47,839 bases of DNA from Emiliania huxleyi CCMP1516 (GCF_000372725.1 NW_005201551.1:174149-221987); one strand, 5' to 3'. Numbered from the stretch's first letter, positions 1-9,125 are shown. The notes: generated by a model not told the origin, from the sequence alone. Numbers and translations are program-made.

Positions 1-1264
1 GAGAAGGTCAGGTGAACTTCTCCACACACACAGAAGGTGTGGTGGGGCAGGGCCAGGCTAGTCCCTCGCGTCTCCACGTCTAGACGACACAGCGGGCTCC
101 TCGCCGCCAAACTAGCTGTGAACAGCGTCTCTACACACCTCTAGCTGTGAACAAGTGTGCCGCACCTTCTCGCCGCCAAACTAGCTGTGAACAGCGTCTC
201 TTCACACCTCTAGCTGTGAACAGGTGTGCCGCACCTCCTCGCCGCCAAACTAGCTGTGAACAGCGTCTCTTCACACACCTAGCTGTGAACAGGTGTGCCG
301 CACCTCCTCGCCGCCAAAGACCCACGAGAGGAACTGGGCGCCTAGATCTCGCGTCATCTCGCGTCATCTCGCGTCATCTCGCGTCATCTCGCGTCATCTC
401 GTCCGCGAATCGCAGAGAGGGACTGCGCGCAGTAGACGCCCGTCTCGGCGAGGGCGGAGCAGGAGCCGGCGCCTAACCTCGGGGATACTCTCGGGTATCA
501 TCTCGGGTCTAGTCTCGGCGAGGGCGGAGCAGGAGCCGGCGCCGTCGTTCTGGCAAAAGGAGACGTGGGCAGACGTCACGTCTCCGATGGCGCCTGACGA
601 CGGGGCTCGGAGGAGTCTCGGAGGTGTGTCGGAGGAGTCTCGGAGGAGTGTCGGAGGTGTCTCGGAGGTGTGTCGGAGGTGTGTCGGAGTTGTGTCGGAG
701 GTGTGTCGGAGGTGTCTCGGAGGAGTGTCGGAGGAGTGTGTCGGAGGTGTGTCGGAGGTATGTCGGAATTGGCTCGGGAGCGTCTAGGAGGGCGCCGGAG
801 GAGAGCAGCTCGCGCAGCGCCCGCATCGCCGGGAAGAAGCGGCTCCACACGCCGTGCAGGAAGAAGAGCCCGCGCTCCCGCGCGAGCGCGAGCACCTCCG
901 CCGCCTCTGCCGCCGTCGGCGCCATGCTCTTCTCGCAGAGAACCGCCTTGCCCGCACGCAGGCAGAGCAGCGAGTCGGAGACGTGGCGCGTCGACGGCGT
1001 CGCGACGTACACCACGTCGACGGCGGGGTCGGCAACCAGCGCCTCGTACGAGCCGTGCGCACACGCGCCCACTAGCCCGAGCTCCGCCGCAAACGCCGCC
1101 GCGCGATCCCCGCTCCGCGAGCCAACGGCGACGACTTCGGCGTCGCCTCGCATGGAGGTGAGGACGCGGCCAAAGTCGGAGGCGATGCTGCCCGTGCCGA
1201 GAATGCCCCAGCGGACCGGACGCCGCTCCTCTGCCACAACAGACACGAGAAAGAGCGCGAACAT
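1..1264 (-). CDS. Gfo/Idh/MocA-type oxidoreductase, trans-1,2-dihydrodiol dehydrogenase-like (3' end cut by window edge)
   Basis: NAD(P)-dependent oxidoreductase of the Gfo/Idh/MocA family; the closest match by eye is dihydrodiol dehydrogenase. I start at the ATG at 1264 (MFALFL), which gives a short hydrophobic leader before the Rossmann fold. The nucleotide motif GILGTGSIASDF sits in exon 1, followed by CEKSM in place of the usual CEKP, and then GVWSRFFPA, typical of this subfamily. Exons I infer: 1264-796, 593-543, 472-431, 341-304 and 111 onward. Joined, they read SSGAIGDV, then ETGVYCAQFLSWVFGGEE, which follows the family through the start of the C-terminal sheet domain. Introns 795-594, 542-473 and 430-342 begin with GC and end with AG, and each repeats the start of the next exon. 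The gene is truncated at the left edge, and its last exon here is uncertain. Confidence 0.8.
103..309. repeat. 69-base tandem repeat, three units, an intron stack in the oxidoreductase gene
   Basis: The segment beginning GCCGCCAAA recurs at 103, 172, 241 and 310, a spacing of exactly 69 bases. On the minus strand each unit is a 15-base exon copy (TTTGGCGGCGAGGAG, encoding FGGEE) plus a 54-base block that starts GTGCGGC and ends CTAG. The block holds TTCACA and TGTGAA inverted motifs. The array therefore reads either as three tandem 54-base introns separated by 15-base in-frame micro-exons, or as one 192-base composite intron. Confidence 0.85.
351..400. repeat. 10-base tandem repeat GCGTCATCTC, five units
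   Basis: Five perfect copies of GCGTCATCTC run from 351 to 400. They form the body of the inferred GC-AG intron 430-342 of the oxidoreductase gene. Confidence 0.9.
441..543. repeat. 32-base direct repeat flanking a 70-base intron
   Basis: The segment starting TCTCGGCGAGGGCGG and ending GCCGGCGCC occurs at about 442-473 and again at 512-543. On the minus strand the intron 542-473 starts with one copy (GCGCCGGCTCC) and the following exon starts with the other. The intron is GC-AG and 70 bases long. Confidence 0.85.
600..786. repeat. Minisatellite of TCGGAGGTG / TCGGAGGAG units
   Basis: About 18 imperfect units of 9-11 bases (GTCGGAGGTGT, CTCGGAGGAGT) fill 600-770. They lie inside the inferred intron 795-594 (GC donor, AG acceptor), which is flanked by GGCGCC on both sides. 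Open frames through this stretch are repeat translations, not protein. Confidence 0.85.
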
Positions 1265-1370
1265 GGACAGTCCGATTAATAAAATGAACTCGAGGGCACG
1301 GGACGCGGCACAAACGGGGCACAAACGCCAGGCTACAAAGACGGGGAGGCACGTAGTGACGCAGGGGAGT

Positions 1371-1700
1371 CTAGGCGACGGCGGCGTCCTCCGACGCCGC
1401 GGCGAGCCTGAGCTCGGTCGCAATCTCTTCCGCCGCCGCGAGCTGCAGCGCGACTGACATGCGCTGGGCCTGCAGCGACAGCCACGACCGCGTCGACCAG
1501 CTCGCCTCGTCCTCGTGCTGCCGCTTCGAGAGCTTGTTGCGCACCTTGTCCTTCATCTGGTAGAACAGCCGTTTGACCGCGTTGCACCACCCGCCGAAGG
1601 TTTCGAACAGGTACATCTGCACGTCGGTGTCCGAGCGCGAGAGGGCGTGCGCGTAGTCCGCCTTCTTGGACAGTCCGAAAAACGAATTTACGCAGTTTGA
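1371..1700 (-). pseudogene. LINE-type reverse transcriptase ORF, C-terminal fragment
   Basis: Minus-strand frame ending at a TAG at 1371-1373. The fragment carries YLFETFGG, then a basic stretch, then SWLSLQAQRMSVALQLAAAE. This ETFG...SVALQ...A arrangement matches what I know of the extreme C-terminus of non-LTR retrotransposon polymerases in algae and plants. The catalytic palm with the YADD box is absent. A related fragment lies at 15065-15229 and another at 7283-7867. The 5' boundary abuts the separate retroelement end at 1703. Non-functional relic; the family call is by eye. Confidence 0.55.
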
Positions 1701-1702
1701 TG

Positions 1703-1936
1703 GAAAAAGAGGGGGATGAAGGTTGCAGCGAGAAGCGGCGAGAGACTGCGAAAAGAGATACGAAGAGGCAGACTCCCCAGGGTGGGCGACGGCTAGCGCA
1801 TCACACTCTCCTCTCCTTAAAATCCCTGTGTGGTGGCGGCGTGGTGCCGTTCTCCCATCCCTCCCTTGGGTTGTGTGTTTTCTTTCTTTCTTTTTACGTC
1901 CCTTGGGTTGTCTGTTTTCTTTCTTTCTTTCTGCAC
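1703..1936 (+). mobile_element. Retroelement family A, 5'-truncated 3' end (copy 1)
   Basis: Starts at ATGAAGGTTGCAGCG and runs through the end of an ORF (MKVAARSGERLRKE...RVGDG, stop TAG) and a 3' untranslated region with CCTTAAAATCCCTG. It ends in CTTTCTTTC repeats. The final CCTTGGGTTGT...TTTCTTTC block is present twice in tandem. Copies at 34016-34350 (plus), 9976-10960 (minus) and 9512-9838 (minus, interrupted) share this 3' end but begin at different points. That is the pattern of 5'-truncated non-LTR insertions. Confidence 0.75.
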
Positions 1937-1974
1937 GCCCGGCGAGGTGGCGGGGGCGAGGTAGCGGGCGGCCA

Positions 1975-2343
1975 CTAGGCCCGGAGCCAGCGCACTGCCA
2001 CCGCGTCCCGCAGCGTGACATCCACCAGGTTCTTGTATTCCAGTGCGATCTTGTTTTCCCAGCTGGACGTTCGCCCTTGGGTATGCACCAGCAGGCGATC
2101 GCTCATGACCTCCCACGGGGCCCACCCCTTGGCGTGGTACATGTCAACCCATCTCACTAGGCCCAGCCCGACAAGCCCCCTCGAGAAGACGACTCCCGGC
2201 CGCTCCCACACCACGCACCCCCCCCCGTCATCGGGTGCTCTCCATAGACGCCGATCCAGCGGCCAGCCGACTTGTGTGTACTTGTTACGTGAAAACCCGC
2301 TGGGACCCGGACGCCAGCAGCCCAAGCGATGGGGGACAAGCAC
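1975..2343 (-). CDS. Hypothetical protein fragment (doubtful)
   Basis: Open minus-strand frame ending with a stop near 1975. The last 90 residues (YHAKGWAPWEVMSDRLLVH, then a segment ending VAVRWLRA) have balanced composition and look like real protein. I do not recognise a family. Upstream, an alternative frame reads SAGRWIGVYGEHP up to a run of eight G/C bases at about 2220, so a frameshift in the homopolymer is possible. The 40 bases at 2275-2314 are a dispersed repeat. It lies between retroelement pieces and may be a remnant. Confidence 0.3.
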   Translation of the reverse strand: MLVPHRLGCWRPGPSGFSRNKYTQVGWPLDRRLWRAPDDGGGCVVWERPGVVFSRGLVGLGLVRWVDMYHAKGWAPWEVMSDRLLVHTQGRTSSWENKIALEYKNLVDVTLRDAVAVRWLRA

Positions 2344-2672
2344 AGACTAGCCGTCGTCCACGTCGTCCCTCGGGTCCCTGCTGCTCCTGATCTGTTCGTG
2401 ATTTGGATACTTGTCGCCACGTCTCCGGACCATATCTTTTTCGTGGTGCGCCTGTGTCCCTTGGTATTGCTAAAAATATATCCCGACCGCCACTATCGGA
2501 AAAGCACACTGGCACGGCCCGCCGCCTGCCGCCCGTGATGCGGGTTATTAGAGAAACAGAACACCCAGAGAGCGCGCGCACGCACACAAACAAAACGAAA
2601 GGATGACGGGCCAATGGCCAATAAATAAGAAGTCCGTAAGGCCTCCAAAATTCTTTAACTTCAGGCGCCGTA
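2344..2672. other. Intergenic, no gene seen
   Basis: AT content rises toward 2450-2480 and 2620-2660. No start-proximal motif or conserved frame was found. It presumably contains the promoter and 5' untranslated region of the RAP gene. Confidence 0.4.
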
Positions 2673-4595
2673 ATGTCGTCTTCTCCAGAGGCGTACAACA
2701 CATACATGTCCCTCGGGGCGAGGAGCACCGCTGGCGTGATGAGCCGGCGCGCCGAGTACGGACGCGAAGAGCGGCGATGGCGGGGCGAGTCGCGACGGCG
2801 GTCGCGATCGCGTGAGCCGCGGGGCGACGAGCGTTGGCAAGGTGAGCAATGGCCGCACCATGACGGGCGGCAACACGAGCGGCGCGGCTACAACGACGCT
2901 TGGTGCGGAGGTCGCGAGCAGCGATGGCACGATGAGTCACAATGGCCCGATGAGCGCGAGCAACGGCCGCATCATGACGGGCGGCATGACGAGCGACGCG
3001 GCTACGATGAACGTCGGTGCAGAGGCGAGCGCGAGCGCGGCTGGCACGATCGGCGCGATCACGATCCCAGGCGCGACCGACGCGGCGAGGGGCAGCCTCG
3101 GCACAGCGATGGCCGGGTGGGACCGCCCATGCACGGAGTGCAAGGACGCGACGAGCAGCAGAGCCGTCGCGACGCACATGAGCGCCCCTCGTCTAGCGGC
3201 TCTGCTGCCGGTCAGCTCAACGCTAAGCAGCTCAGCAGCCACATCTCAAATGCTGGCAGCGCTGACGCATTGCTCGCGCTCTTTTCTGCCCACAGCGCGA
3301 ACTTGAACCACATCCACGCTGCGAACCTGTGGAACAAACTGGGCAAGCAGCGCATCGAGCGGTGGCACGAGGAGCGGCTTGAGCAGCTGGTGCAGCGCAC
3401 GCTTGACCTCGTCGCGTCATGCGAAGCACGCAATCTGGCGAACATCGCCCACGGCGTGGCAAAGTGCGGCCTGCAAGTAGGGGTTGTGCGTTCGCTGTAC
3501 ACGGCGGTGGCGGAGGCGGCGGTGCGCGGGGGGCTGGCTGGCTTCGACCCTCAGGCCCTAGCCAACACGGTGTGGGCGTATGCGACGGCGGGCGTGGCTG
3601 CAGACGCGCTGTACGAGGCGGTGGCGGAGGCGGCGGTGCGCAGCGGGCTGGCTGGCTTCATGCCTCAGAACGTGGTCAACACGGTGTGGGCGTATGCGAC
3701 GGCGGGCGTGGCTGCGGACGCGCTGTACGCGGCGGTGGCGGAGGTGGCGGTGCGCGGCGGGCTGGCTGGCTTCAAGCCTCAGGACCTGGCCAACACGGTG
3801 TGGGCGTATGCGACGGCGGGCGTGGCTGCAGACGCGCTGTACGCGGCGGTGGCGGAGGCGGCGGTGCGCGGCGGGCTGGCTGGCTTCAAGCCTCAGAACC
3901 TGGCCAACACGATGTGGGCGTATGCGACGGCGGGCGTGGCTACGGACGCGCTGTACGCGGCGGTGGCGGAGGTGGCGGTGCGCGGCGGGCTGGCCGGCTT
4001 TACGCCTCAGAACCTGGCGAGCACAGTGTGGGCGTATGCGACGGCGGGCCATTACCACCAGGCATTGCTTGCCGAGTGCTCGCGCGTGATCAGCGACTCG
4101 CTCGCGCGGGATCCGTCGAGGTGGAGCGAGGAGGACCGCCGTCAGCTGCACCAGTGGCAGCTCTGGCTCTCCCTTGAGCGAGGAGCAGACGGGCAGCAGC
4201 ACCTCCTCTCCGATTCACAGCGCCAGCTCTGTCGCGACGCCATGCAACACACGCAAGTGACGATATCGCGCTTGCAGCGCTCGGTTGCAGCTGCCCTCGC
4301 CTCCGTCCAGTCTGGCTTCGAGGAGGAGTATCTCGAGCCGCGCACCGGCTACTCGCTCGACCTGGCGCTGCCCTCGTCACGCGTCGCGGTCGAGGTGGAT
4401 GGCCCCTCTCACTTCCTGCTGCCCGACGGCCGGGGCGTACGCAAACCCAATGGGCCAACGCTGCTCAAGCGGCGCCTCCTCACGGCGGCTGGCTGGAGGG
4501 TGATCAGCGTTCCATTCTACGAGTGGAACGGCTTTGCGACAGCCAATGGGCAGCAGACCTATCTGGAGAGGGCGGTCGCTCCGCTCTTGGGCTAG
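2673..4595 (+). CDS. RAP-domain protein with tandem alpha-helical repeats, probably organellar RNA metabolism
   Basis: 640 residues in a single exon. Residues 1-180 are an arginine/aspartate/glutamate/histidine-rich low-complexity arm. From about residue 200 to 460 come helical repeats of the FAST-kinase/OPR-like type; five units of exactly 38 residues contain ADALYAAVAEVAVRGGLAGF and NTVWAYAT. Residues about 560-632 form a RAP domain: YSLDLALP, VAVEVDGPSHF, then GWRVISVPFYEW. RAP proteins bind RNA and act in chloroplast or mitochondrial transcript processing or translation (established for the family). The extended N-terminus is not a clear transit peptide, so targeting is inferred. The ATG at 2673 is the first in frame. 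No intron is needed, unlike most neighbours. Confidence 0.9.
   Translation: MSSSPEAYNTYMSLGARSTAGVMSRRAEYGREERRWRGESRRRSRSREPRGDERWQGEQWPHHDGRQHERRGYNDAWCGGREQRWHDESQWPDEREQRPHHDGRHDERRGYDERRCRGERERGWHDRRDHDPRRDRRGEGQPRHSDGRVGPPMHGVQGRDEQQSRRDAHERPSSSGSAAGQLNAKQLSSHISNAGSADALLALFSAHSANLNHIHAANLWNKLGKQRIERWHEERLEQLVQRTLDLVASCEARNLANIAHGVAKCGLQVGVVRSLYTAVAEAAVRGGLAGFDPQALANTVWAYATAGVAADALYEAVAEAAVRSGLAGFMPQNVVNTVWAYATAGVAADALYAAVAEVAVRGGLAGFKPQDLANTVWAYATAGVAADALYAAVAEAAVRGGLAGFKPQNLANTMWAYATAGVATDALYAAVAEVAVRGGLAGFTPQNLASTVWAYATAGHYHQALLAECSRVISDSLARDPSRWSEEDRRQLHQWQLWLSLERGADGQQHLLSDSQRQLCRDAMQHTQVTISRLQRSVAAALASVQSGFEEEYLEPRTGYSLDLALPSSRVAVEVDGPSHFLLPDGRGVRKPNGPTLLKRRLLTAAGWRVISVPFYEWNGFATANGQQTYLERAVAPLLG
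3486..4050 (+). repeat. 114-base coding tandem repeats of the RAP protein
   Basis: The segment GCGTATGCGACGGCGGGC recurs with exact 114-base spacing (for example 3576 and 3690), matching the 38-residue protein unit. Units differ at only a few sites, mostly GCGGCGGTG versus GAGGTGGCG and AAC versus GAC codons. Confidence 0.9.
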
Positions 4596-5191
4596 TACTG
4601 TGCACACTGGCTCCCGTAGGGCGGCTCCCGTGGTGTGCCTGTGTTAGTCGAGGTCCTCCGTGTTCCTTTTACCCATGTGTTAAATCCTTTTACCCGTGGT
4701 GTACCTTTATCCCCGTCCGCTCGTGCCTGCGAGCTGTGACCTGTGTCAGTGGCGCGGCTGGGTGCAGCGGCCGCGACAAGATGATGAGCCCCGGCGGCGC
4801 GGCACTCGAGGGGTGCCCTCTGCAGTGCAGTGCGCTTCAGAACGCGCAGGAGGGTAGAATCCTCCTCGAACTTTTTCCAAAAGCGGCGGTCCGCGTCGGC
4901 CGTGCCGCCGAGCTGGTCGCCGGCTCGGCGAGACATGCTATGCACGCCCGCGCGCGTGGCGGTTGGTGTTGGGTCTGTTAGGTCCGCGACGAGCTCCGCT
5001 GACAGCACCAGTTCCTTCACCTCCTCCCACCGCCGCAGCCACCGCCCGCCGCCCAGAGCCCACAGGAAACGGTAAGCGCCGAGCCATCGAGGGCGTACCA
5101 ACTTGCTCACCCAGCCTATCACTATATCCAAACCCGCCCCGCCTCCCGATTTCGCTGTGCCGTCTTTCCGAGCCGAGCCGTCCTCCGCCAC
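4592..5191 (-). CDS. Hypothetical protein (doubtful)
   Basis: A 199-residue open frame, tail-to-tail with the RAP gene and overlapping its last bases. The N-terminal half (IVIGWVSKLVRPRW, then RWLRRWEEVKELV) has plausible protein composition. The C-terminal 60 residues run into dispersed repeat sequence shared with 15229-15256. I recognise no domain. In its favour, a cassette that precedes two convincing minus-strand genes in this window begins 136 bases upstream of this ATG. It could equally be a chance frame. Confidence 0.3.
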   Translation of the reverse strand: MAEDGSARKDGTAKSGGGAGLDIVIGWVSKLVRPRWLGAYRFLWALGGGRWLRRWEEVKELVLSAELVADLTDPTPTATRAGVHSMSRRAGDQLGGTADADRRFWKKFEEDSTLLRVLKRTALQRAPLECRAAGAHHLVAAAAPSRATDTGHSSQARADGDKGTPRVKGFNTWVKGTRRTSTNTGTPREPPYGSQCAQY

Positions 5192-5326
5192 GCCTCGTCA
5201 ATCCATCCGCCGATATCGCCGACCCGCACCTTATCAATCAACCCATCAATCACCCTATGCCAAGCCTAGATAATGCATACGAAGGACGACCAAACGACTG
5301 GGACACTAACGCGATGGGTGTGAGTG

Positions 5327-5434
5327 TGTTCTCGAGGTTCTCGAGGTGGATATCCTTTGGCCGCGTTGGGTAGCGAGGATTGGTGTGACGCGATCCACGC
5401 AGGCGTGGTTTCTGGCGGCCGACCGTCAGTGTGT
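5327..5434 (+). repeat. Dispersed cassette, copy 1 (full length)
   Basis: Contains TTCTCGAGGTGGATATCC, TTGGCCGCGTTGGGTAGC, GAGGATTGGTGTGACGCG and GCGGCCGACCGTCAGTG. Copies at 27008-27064 (first half) and 43989-44093 (full) are nearly identical. All three have the same orientation and lie upstream of minus-strand starts. Confidence 0.9.
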
Positions 5435-6290
5435 GTACTCTGCTGGAGGAATGGTTGGGCAGGTTACTCAGGGCACGATCCCGGCGTGAACACGACTAAC
5501 TGACGGATCCGCTCCTGACAGTCGCACGCGCCGCGCTGCGGGGCGTACGACTGTCTTTGTTTGAAGTAAAAAGTCGAATCAGAGCGGTGTCGGCGCTGCC
5601 CTGAGTTTTCCTCCCACGGACCGCCCGTCCGGGACCGCTCCGGGACGCACGCCGGCGAAGCACCATCAAGCTGCTGTACGGCCCCGGCATCGCCTCCCCT
5701 GGCTTAGCTAGACTGGGAGATATTGTGCACATGTTGATCTCTACAATATATACACTGACACACTTTACCTCCCAGAGCTCGTCCCGGTCCGCCACGGCCA
5801 TCCTCGGCCTCCGAAGGGCCCCCGGCCGCGGGCCCGCGGCGCGGTGCGGCGGCGTCACAAATCCGACGGCAGAGCACCGGGACGCGGTCGGGCGATCTGA
5901 GGTCCGACTAGGCGTATGGATTGCCCACCCAGGGCTATCACCTGGACCCATCAACAGGCGCCTGCGGCGCCGTGGTCAGGAGGTGTTGTTCACACCTGCC
6001 CAACCATTCGTGCAGCACAGTCAGTATGTGTGTATGGGTGGACGCAAGACGGGCGGGGTGACGGTCACACAGGAGCGACACACAGAACCACAAGACATGT
6101 CTAAACAAATAAATAGAGCAGACATCTCCTGGAGAGATGGGTGACGCACAAACCCGAGGGACAGCGCGCACCCCGCTGCACTTGGAGCACTTGGAGTGCA
6201 GTTGGCAGCCTCACATCCAGGGCCGGGGAGCTAAGAAGCGCACCCAGCGGGCCGGATGATCGGGATCGGGTTGCGGGCAAGAGAGCCCTG
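5435..6290. other. No gene seen; repeat fragments
   Basis: Short open frames on both strands lack any domain I know. 6020-6100 is a partial copy of the SINE-like family (GTATGGGTGGACGCAAGACG, then GGTCACACAGGAGCGACAC). At 6178-6202, 25 bases match 14806-14830 exactly in inverted orientation. Confidence 0.5.
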
Positions 6291-6292
6291 GT

Positions 6293-6420
6293 AGGTAGAA
6301 AGGTGAAGAACAGCCAGGCTCGGACTGGACACCAACGCGGTATGGGTGGACGCAGGACGGATGATGACGACACGCACGAACGACACACAGACACAAACAA
6401 GCTCACAAGACACACAGAGC
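6293..6420 (-). mobile_element. SINE-like element, subfamily C (copy 1, partial)
   Basis: Matches 9590-9710 almost base for base: GTGAAGAACAGCCAGGCTCG, GACACCAACGCGGTATGGG, GATGATGACGACACGCACGA, then a CA-rich end. The simple-repeat side (GTAGGTAG) lies at the left, so the element reads on the minus strand. Confidence 0.7.
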
Positions 6421-7282
6421 CCTAGACCGCCATTTTTCTTCTTTTTTTGAGAGCGCCTTCGTTGTTAATAGTACAAACCCAATGGTCCTCTGCGAGCGGT
6501 CCTTCGTTGCAGACGCACACACGCACACGCCGCGCCGCACCGCGCGCCCGCCCACCGCCCCGCCCAGGCGGGAAAGAGGTGGGGAGATGGGACAGCGAAG
6601 GAGGAGCACGAGCACGTATGGGAGGGTTCAGTAATGCGCCACGCTGCCCGGCGTTTCTCACTTTCCGGGACAGCCCCGCCCTTGTGAGGCAGGAAAGTGA
6701 CGGCTACCCCGTACGCCCTGCAGCTTGCTACCCCGACGCCGACCGCCCATTCTCCCCTCCTCGTTCCCGCCTCGAACTCTCCGGACCCCGACAAGCCGCC
6801 CGACGTTGGGCCTCTGCCCCGCACGCTCCCGCCCCTCTGCCCCTCACACACACCCAGGCCCGACATGCACATACAAGACAAACCCGGCGTCCTGCTCTCA
6901 AAAGAAAAGAAAAAATGGGAAGGAGGAGACCAGCGGGGGAGACTCCCCGCCTATGCAACACCCCAGAGAGGGGCTGCCATCGCCGAAGCTGTGCCTAAGC
7001 ATAACTCCCAAACCCGCAGCGGCCCGGGGGGCCTTGGGGGCAGCCTGCCGGACCGCTGTTGCACGGGGCCAAGCACCGGAAGATGAGTGGAATTGATGGA
7101 TTGGGCTGTTGTCCGTGCCTCCCCTCTATACGTCAGAGTGAGACCTACGCCGCGCCGGGTAAGGAGCGCGCCCGGTCCTCGACGGAGCCGCGCGCCCCAA
7201 ACGACCCAGGCGGCGAGTAGTCGTCCTCGAACCTTCGACTTGTAGTCGCCCGTGGTTAGCGCCCCTCCTCCCTCGCCCGTCC
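6421..7282. other. No gene seen
   Basis: GC-rich sequence with several proline/arginine-rich chance frames. A pyrimidine run at 6430-6450 (TTCTTCTTTTTTTGAGAGCG) resembles the one at 8570-8595. Read on the minus strand these could be A-rich tails of retroelement insertions. Confidence 0.4.
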
Positions 7283-7867
7283 CTACTCGTACTGCTCTCG
7301 AGGCGCCCGCGGCATCTCGCCGCCCATCTTTGGCCACGCGTTGTAGTCGAAGATGGCGGCGTTGCGCCTCGCGACGATGGCCGAGTGCACTTGCAGGAAG
7401 CGCTTGCGCTCGCTACTGACCCGCCATCGTTCGCTGTCGGAGGACGCCTTAGCGGCCTTGATGTCGAAGTTGGTGTTGAACCACGTCGCCGCCTCGTGCC
7501 CGATGCCGCCGCGCGTGCTCGCCGCCCACGTCATAAAGTCGCAGTTTTTGGCGTCGCACGCCGCTGCCTTGGCCTTCCGCTTCGTCTCCTCGGCGTAGTC
7601 GGTGGCTAGGCGCTTGCCGCTCGCCAGCGGGCGCAGCTTGTCATGGTGCACCGCGGTGACGCACGTGCCGTCGTACACCACGGCGCGTGCCGACTCTGCA
7701 TAGTTGCCGAAGACGCCGTCGCCCCGCTGGTACGGGTTGGTGTCCGGATCGTGCGCCCGCGTCGGGTCCCTGCAGCCGAGCCTCACTTCCATGACCTTTG
7801 CCGAGGCGCCGAAGGCGCGTGCGACGTTCGTGACGTGAGTGTTGAGGGATGCGTGCCCCGTGGCCAA
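7283..7867 (-). pseudogene. LINE-type reverse transcriptase ORF, C-terminal third
   Basis: An intact 194-residue minus-strand frame ending at 7283. Visible signatures are a basic helix with KRKAKAAACDAK, then DFMTWAASTRGGIGHEAATW, and finally RWRVSSERKRFLQVHSAIVARRNAA. This is the post-polymerase tail seen in algal and plant non-LTR retrotransposons. The finger, palm and endonuclease domains are missing. Upstream (7868-8600) the continuation is broken across frames, so the copy is dead. The likely direction of transcription is leftward. Confidence 0.65.
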
Positions 7868-8600
7868 CCAGCCGCCGTAGTTGCATCCGTCCCAGTGCGT
7901 GCCGCTGCGGGAATCGTGTGTCCCCCGAGTAGTTAGGCCTGTGTCCTACCCAAAGCATGAAAGAGTTTGGGACAGCTGTGCACGGCGGCTGATGGCAAGC
8001 GCCGCCTTTGACCACGCAGAGCCGCCGCCTTTGACAACGAAGCCCGCCAATGCAGTCGCTCGTCGTCGAGTTCTCGCGGCGCGTGCGCGAGCCAGCACAA
8101 AATATGAGGGCGAGTGCAGGGGCCAGCCGCGCCACGCGCGGCCACGTGCACCTCCCAAGCCAACCGCCGCCTCCGCAGCACGACGGTGAGGCGAGCCTCG
8201 CAAACGACGCCGAGGGGGCAAAGGTAGCTCTCGCCGGGTGTGCCTCAGCGGCCGCGGGCGAGCAGGGCATGTGCGCGCCACGCGCCGCCGCTCGAGCCGG
8301 ATCGTACGAGTCTCCCTCCCGCGGCTCGTTGCAGGAGAGCGGGTCGATCCGATGATGCTTGGTGAAGATGCTCGGTTGGCTCTCGCCAAATGTTTGTCCG
8401 ACTCGACGTACGGCCCCGGGCGTCGGGCCGTGGCGGCGACGGCAGGCGTGCTCCAGCGCCGCCTCGTGCGCACGCCCGCGCAGCGGCGGCGCCTCTGCAC
8501 CACCCGAGTCGCCGCCCGGCCGAGCGAGGAGCAGAGAGATGACGAGTGACATGCTGATTCGGCAATCAAGAATTTTTTTTCTTTTTTTGAGAGCCTTCGA
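7868..8600. other. Probable decayed upstream part of the retroelement; no intact gene
   Basis: Long arginine/alanine-rich frames occur on both strands, as expected by chance at this GC content. No reverse transcriptase or endonuclease motif could be found. 8568-8590 is a T-rich tract. Confidence 0.35.
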
Positions 8601-8610
8601 GAAATGTCAA

Positions 8611-8711
8611 GCACTCCCTTTGCTGCCACTCATAAAATCGTTGGGTCGCTTCAGTTCACGAAGCGTGGGCCGACCCTCCGATTTTATGAGAAGAGAACAA
8701 AGGGAGTGAAT
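8611..8711. repeat. Imperfect inverted repeat (hairpin) of about 38-base arms
   Basis: Left arm: CACTCCCTTTG, then CTCATAAAATCG, then GGGTCG. Right arm: CGACCCTCCG, GATTTTATGAG, then CAAAGGGAGTG. The arms pair over about 30 of 38 positions around a loop of roughly 28 bases containing TTCACGAAGCGTG. It could be the termini of a small element or a transcript hairpin. Confidence 0.8.
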
Positions 8712-9125
8712 ATCAAGGCTATGTGTGAGACAGTGAGTATTCTTGCGAGGCACGATGCCGTCCGGCGCCTGGACACGCAGCAACTTCCCACCACGGAGGT
8801 TGGTGTGAGCGCGGGGGACGAGTGGGGGCGGGGGCTGCCAACGGAGAGGGCAGGCACGGCTCGGAGTCGGTGGACACGCGGGGAGGTCGCTGTTTTTTGC
8901 TGCCGCGGCCGCGCCGCGACCTCGCGTTTGTTTTGTTTGTTTTGTTTTGGCGCGGATGCAGCTGGCGCCGCCCCGCCGCCGCGGCGTCGGCGCCGCGATC
9001 TCCAGCAGCGAGCGGTGCAGGGCGGCTACCGACATGACAGTTGGCCACGGCGTCTGTTAAGCCCGGGCCCCGAAATCTCACAGTGGGGTGGTTCACAGCG
9101 ATGTTTTTTCGGCGCGAAAACTTCG

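Noticed and set aside
103..309. Regular repeat spacing suggesting a CRISPR array (also at 30263-30784 and 47540-47768)
   Set aside because: The whole 69-71-base unit is conserved, with no unique spacers; the units contain coding-exon copies with splice-like ends, and the genome is eukaryotic.
3419..4177. Glycine-rich alternative-frame ORF inside the RAP gene
   Set aside because: Frame-shifted reading of the 114-base repeats; the RAP frame alone continues into a recognisable C-terminal domain.
5496..5954. 152-residue minus-strand ORF as a gene
   Set aside because: Composition is mostly arginine/alanine/serine; no domain, and it overlaps repeat-rich sequence.
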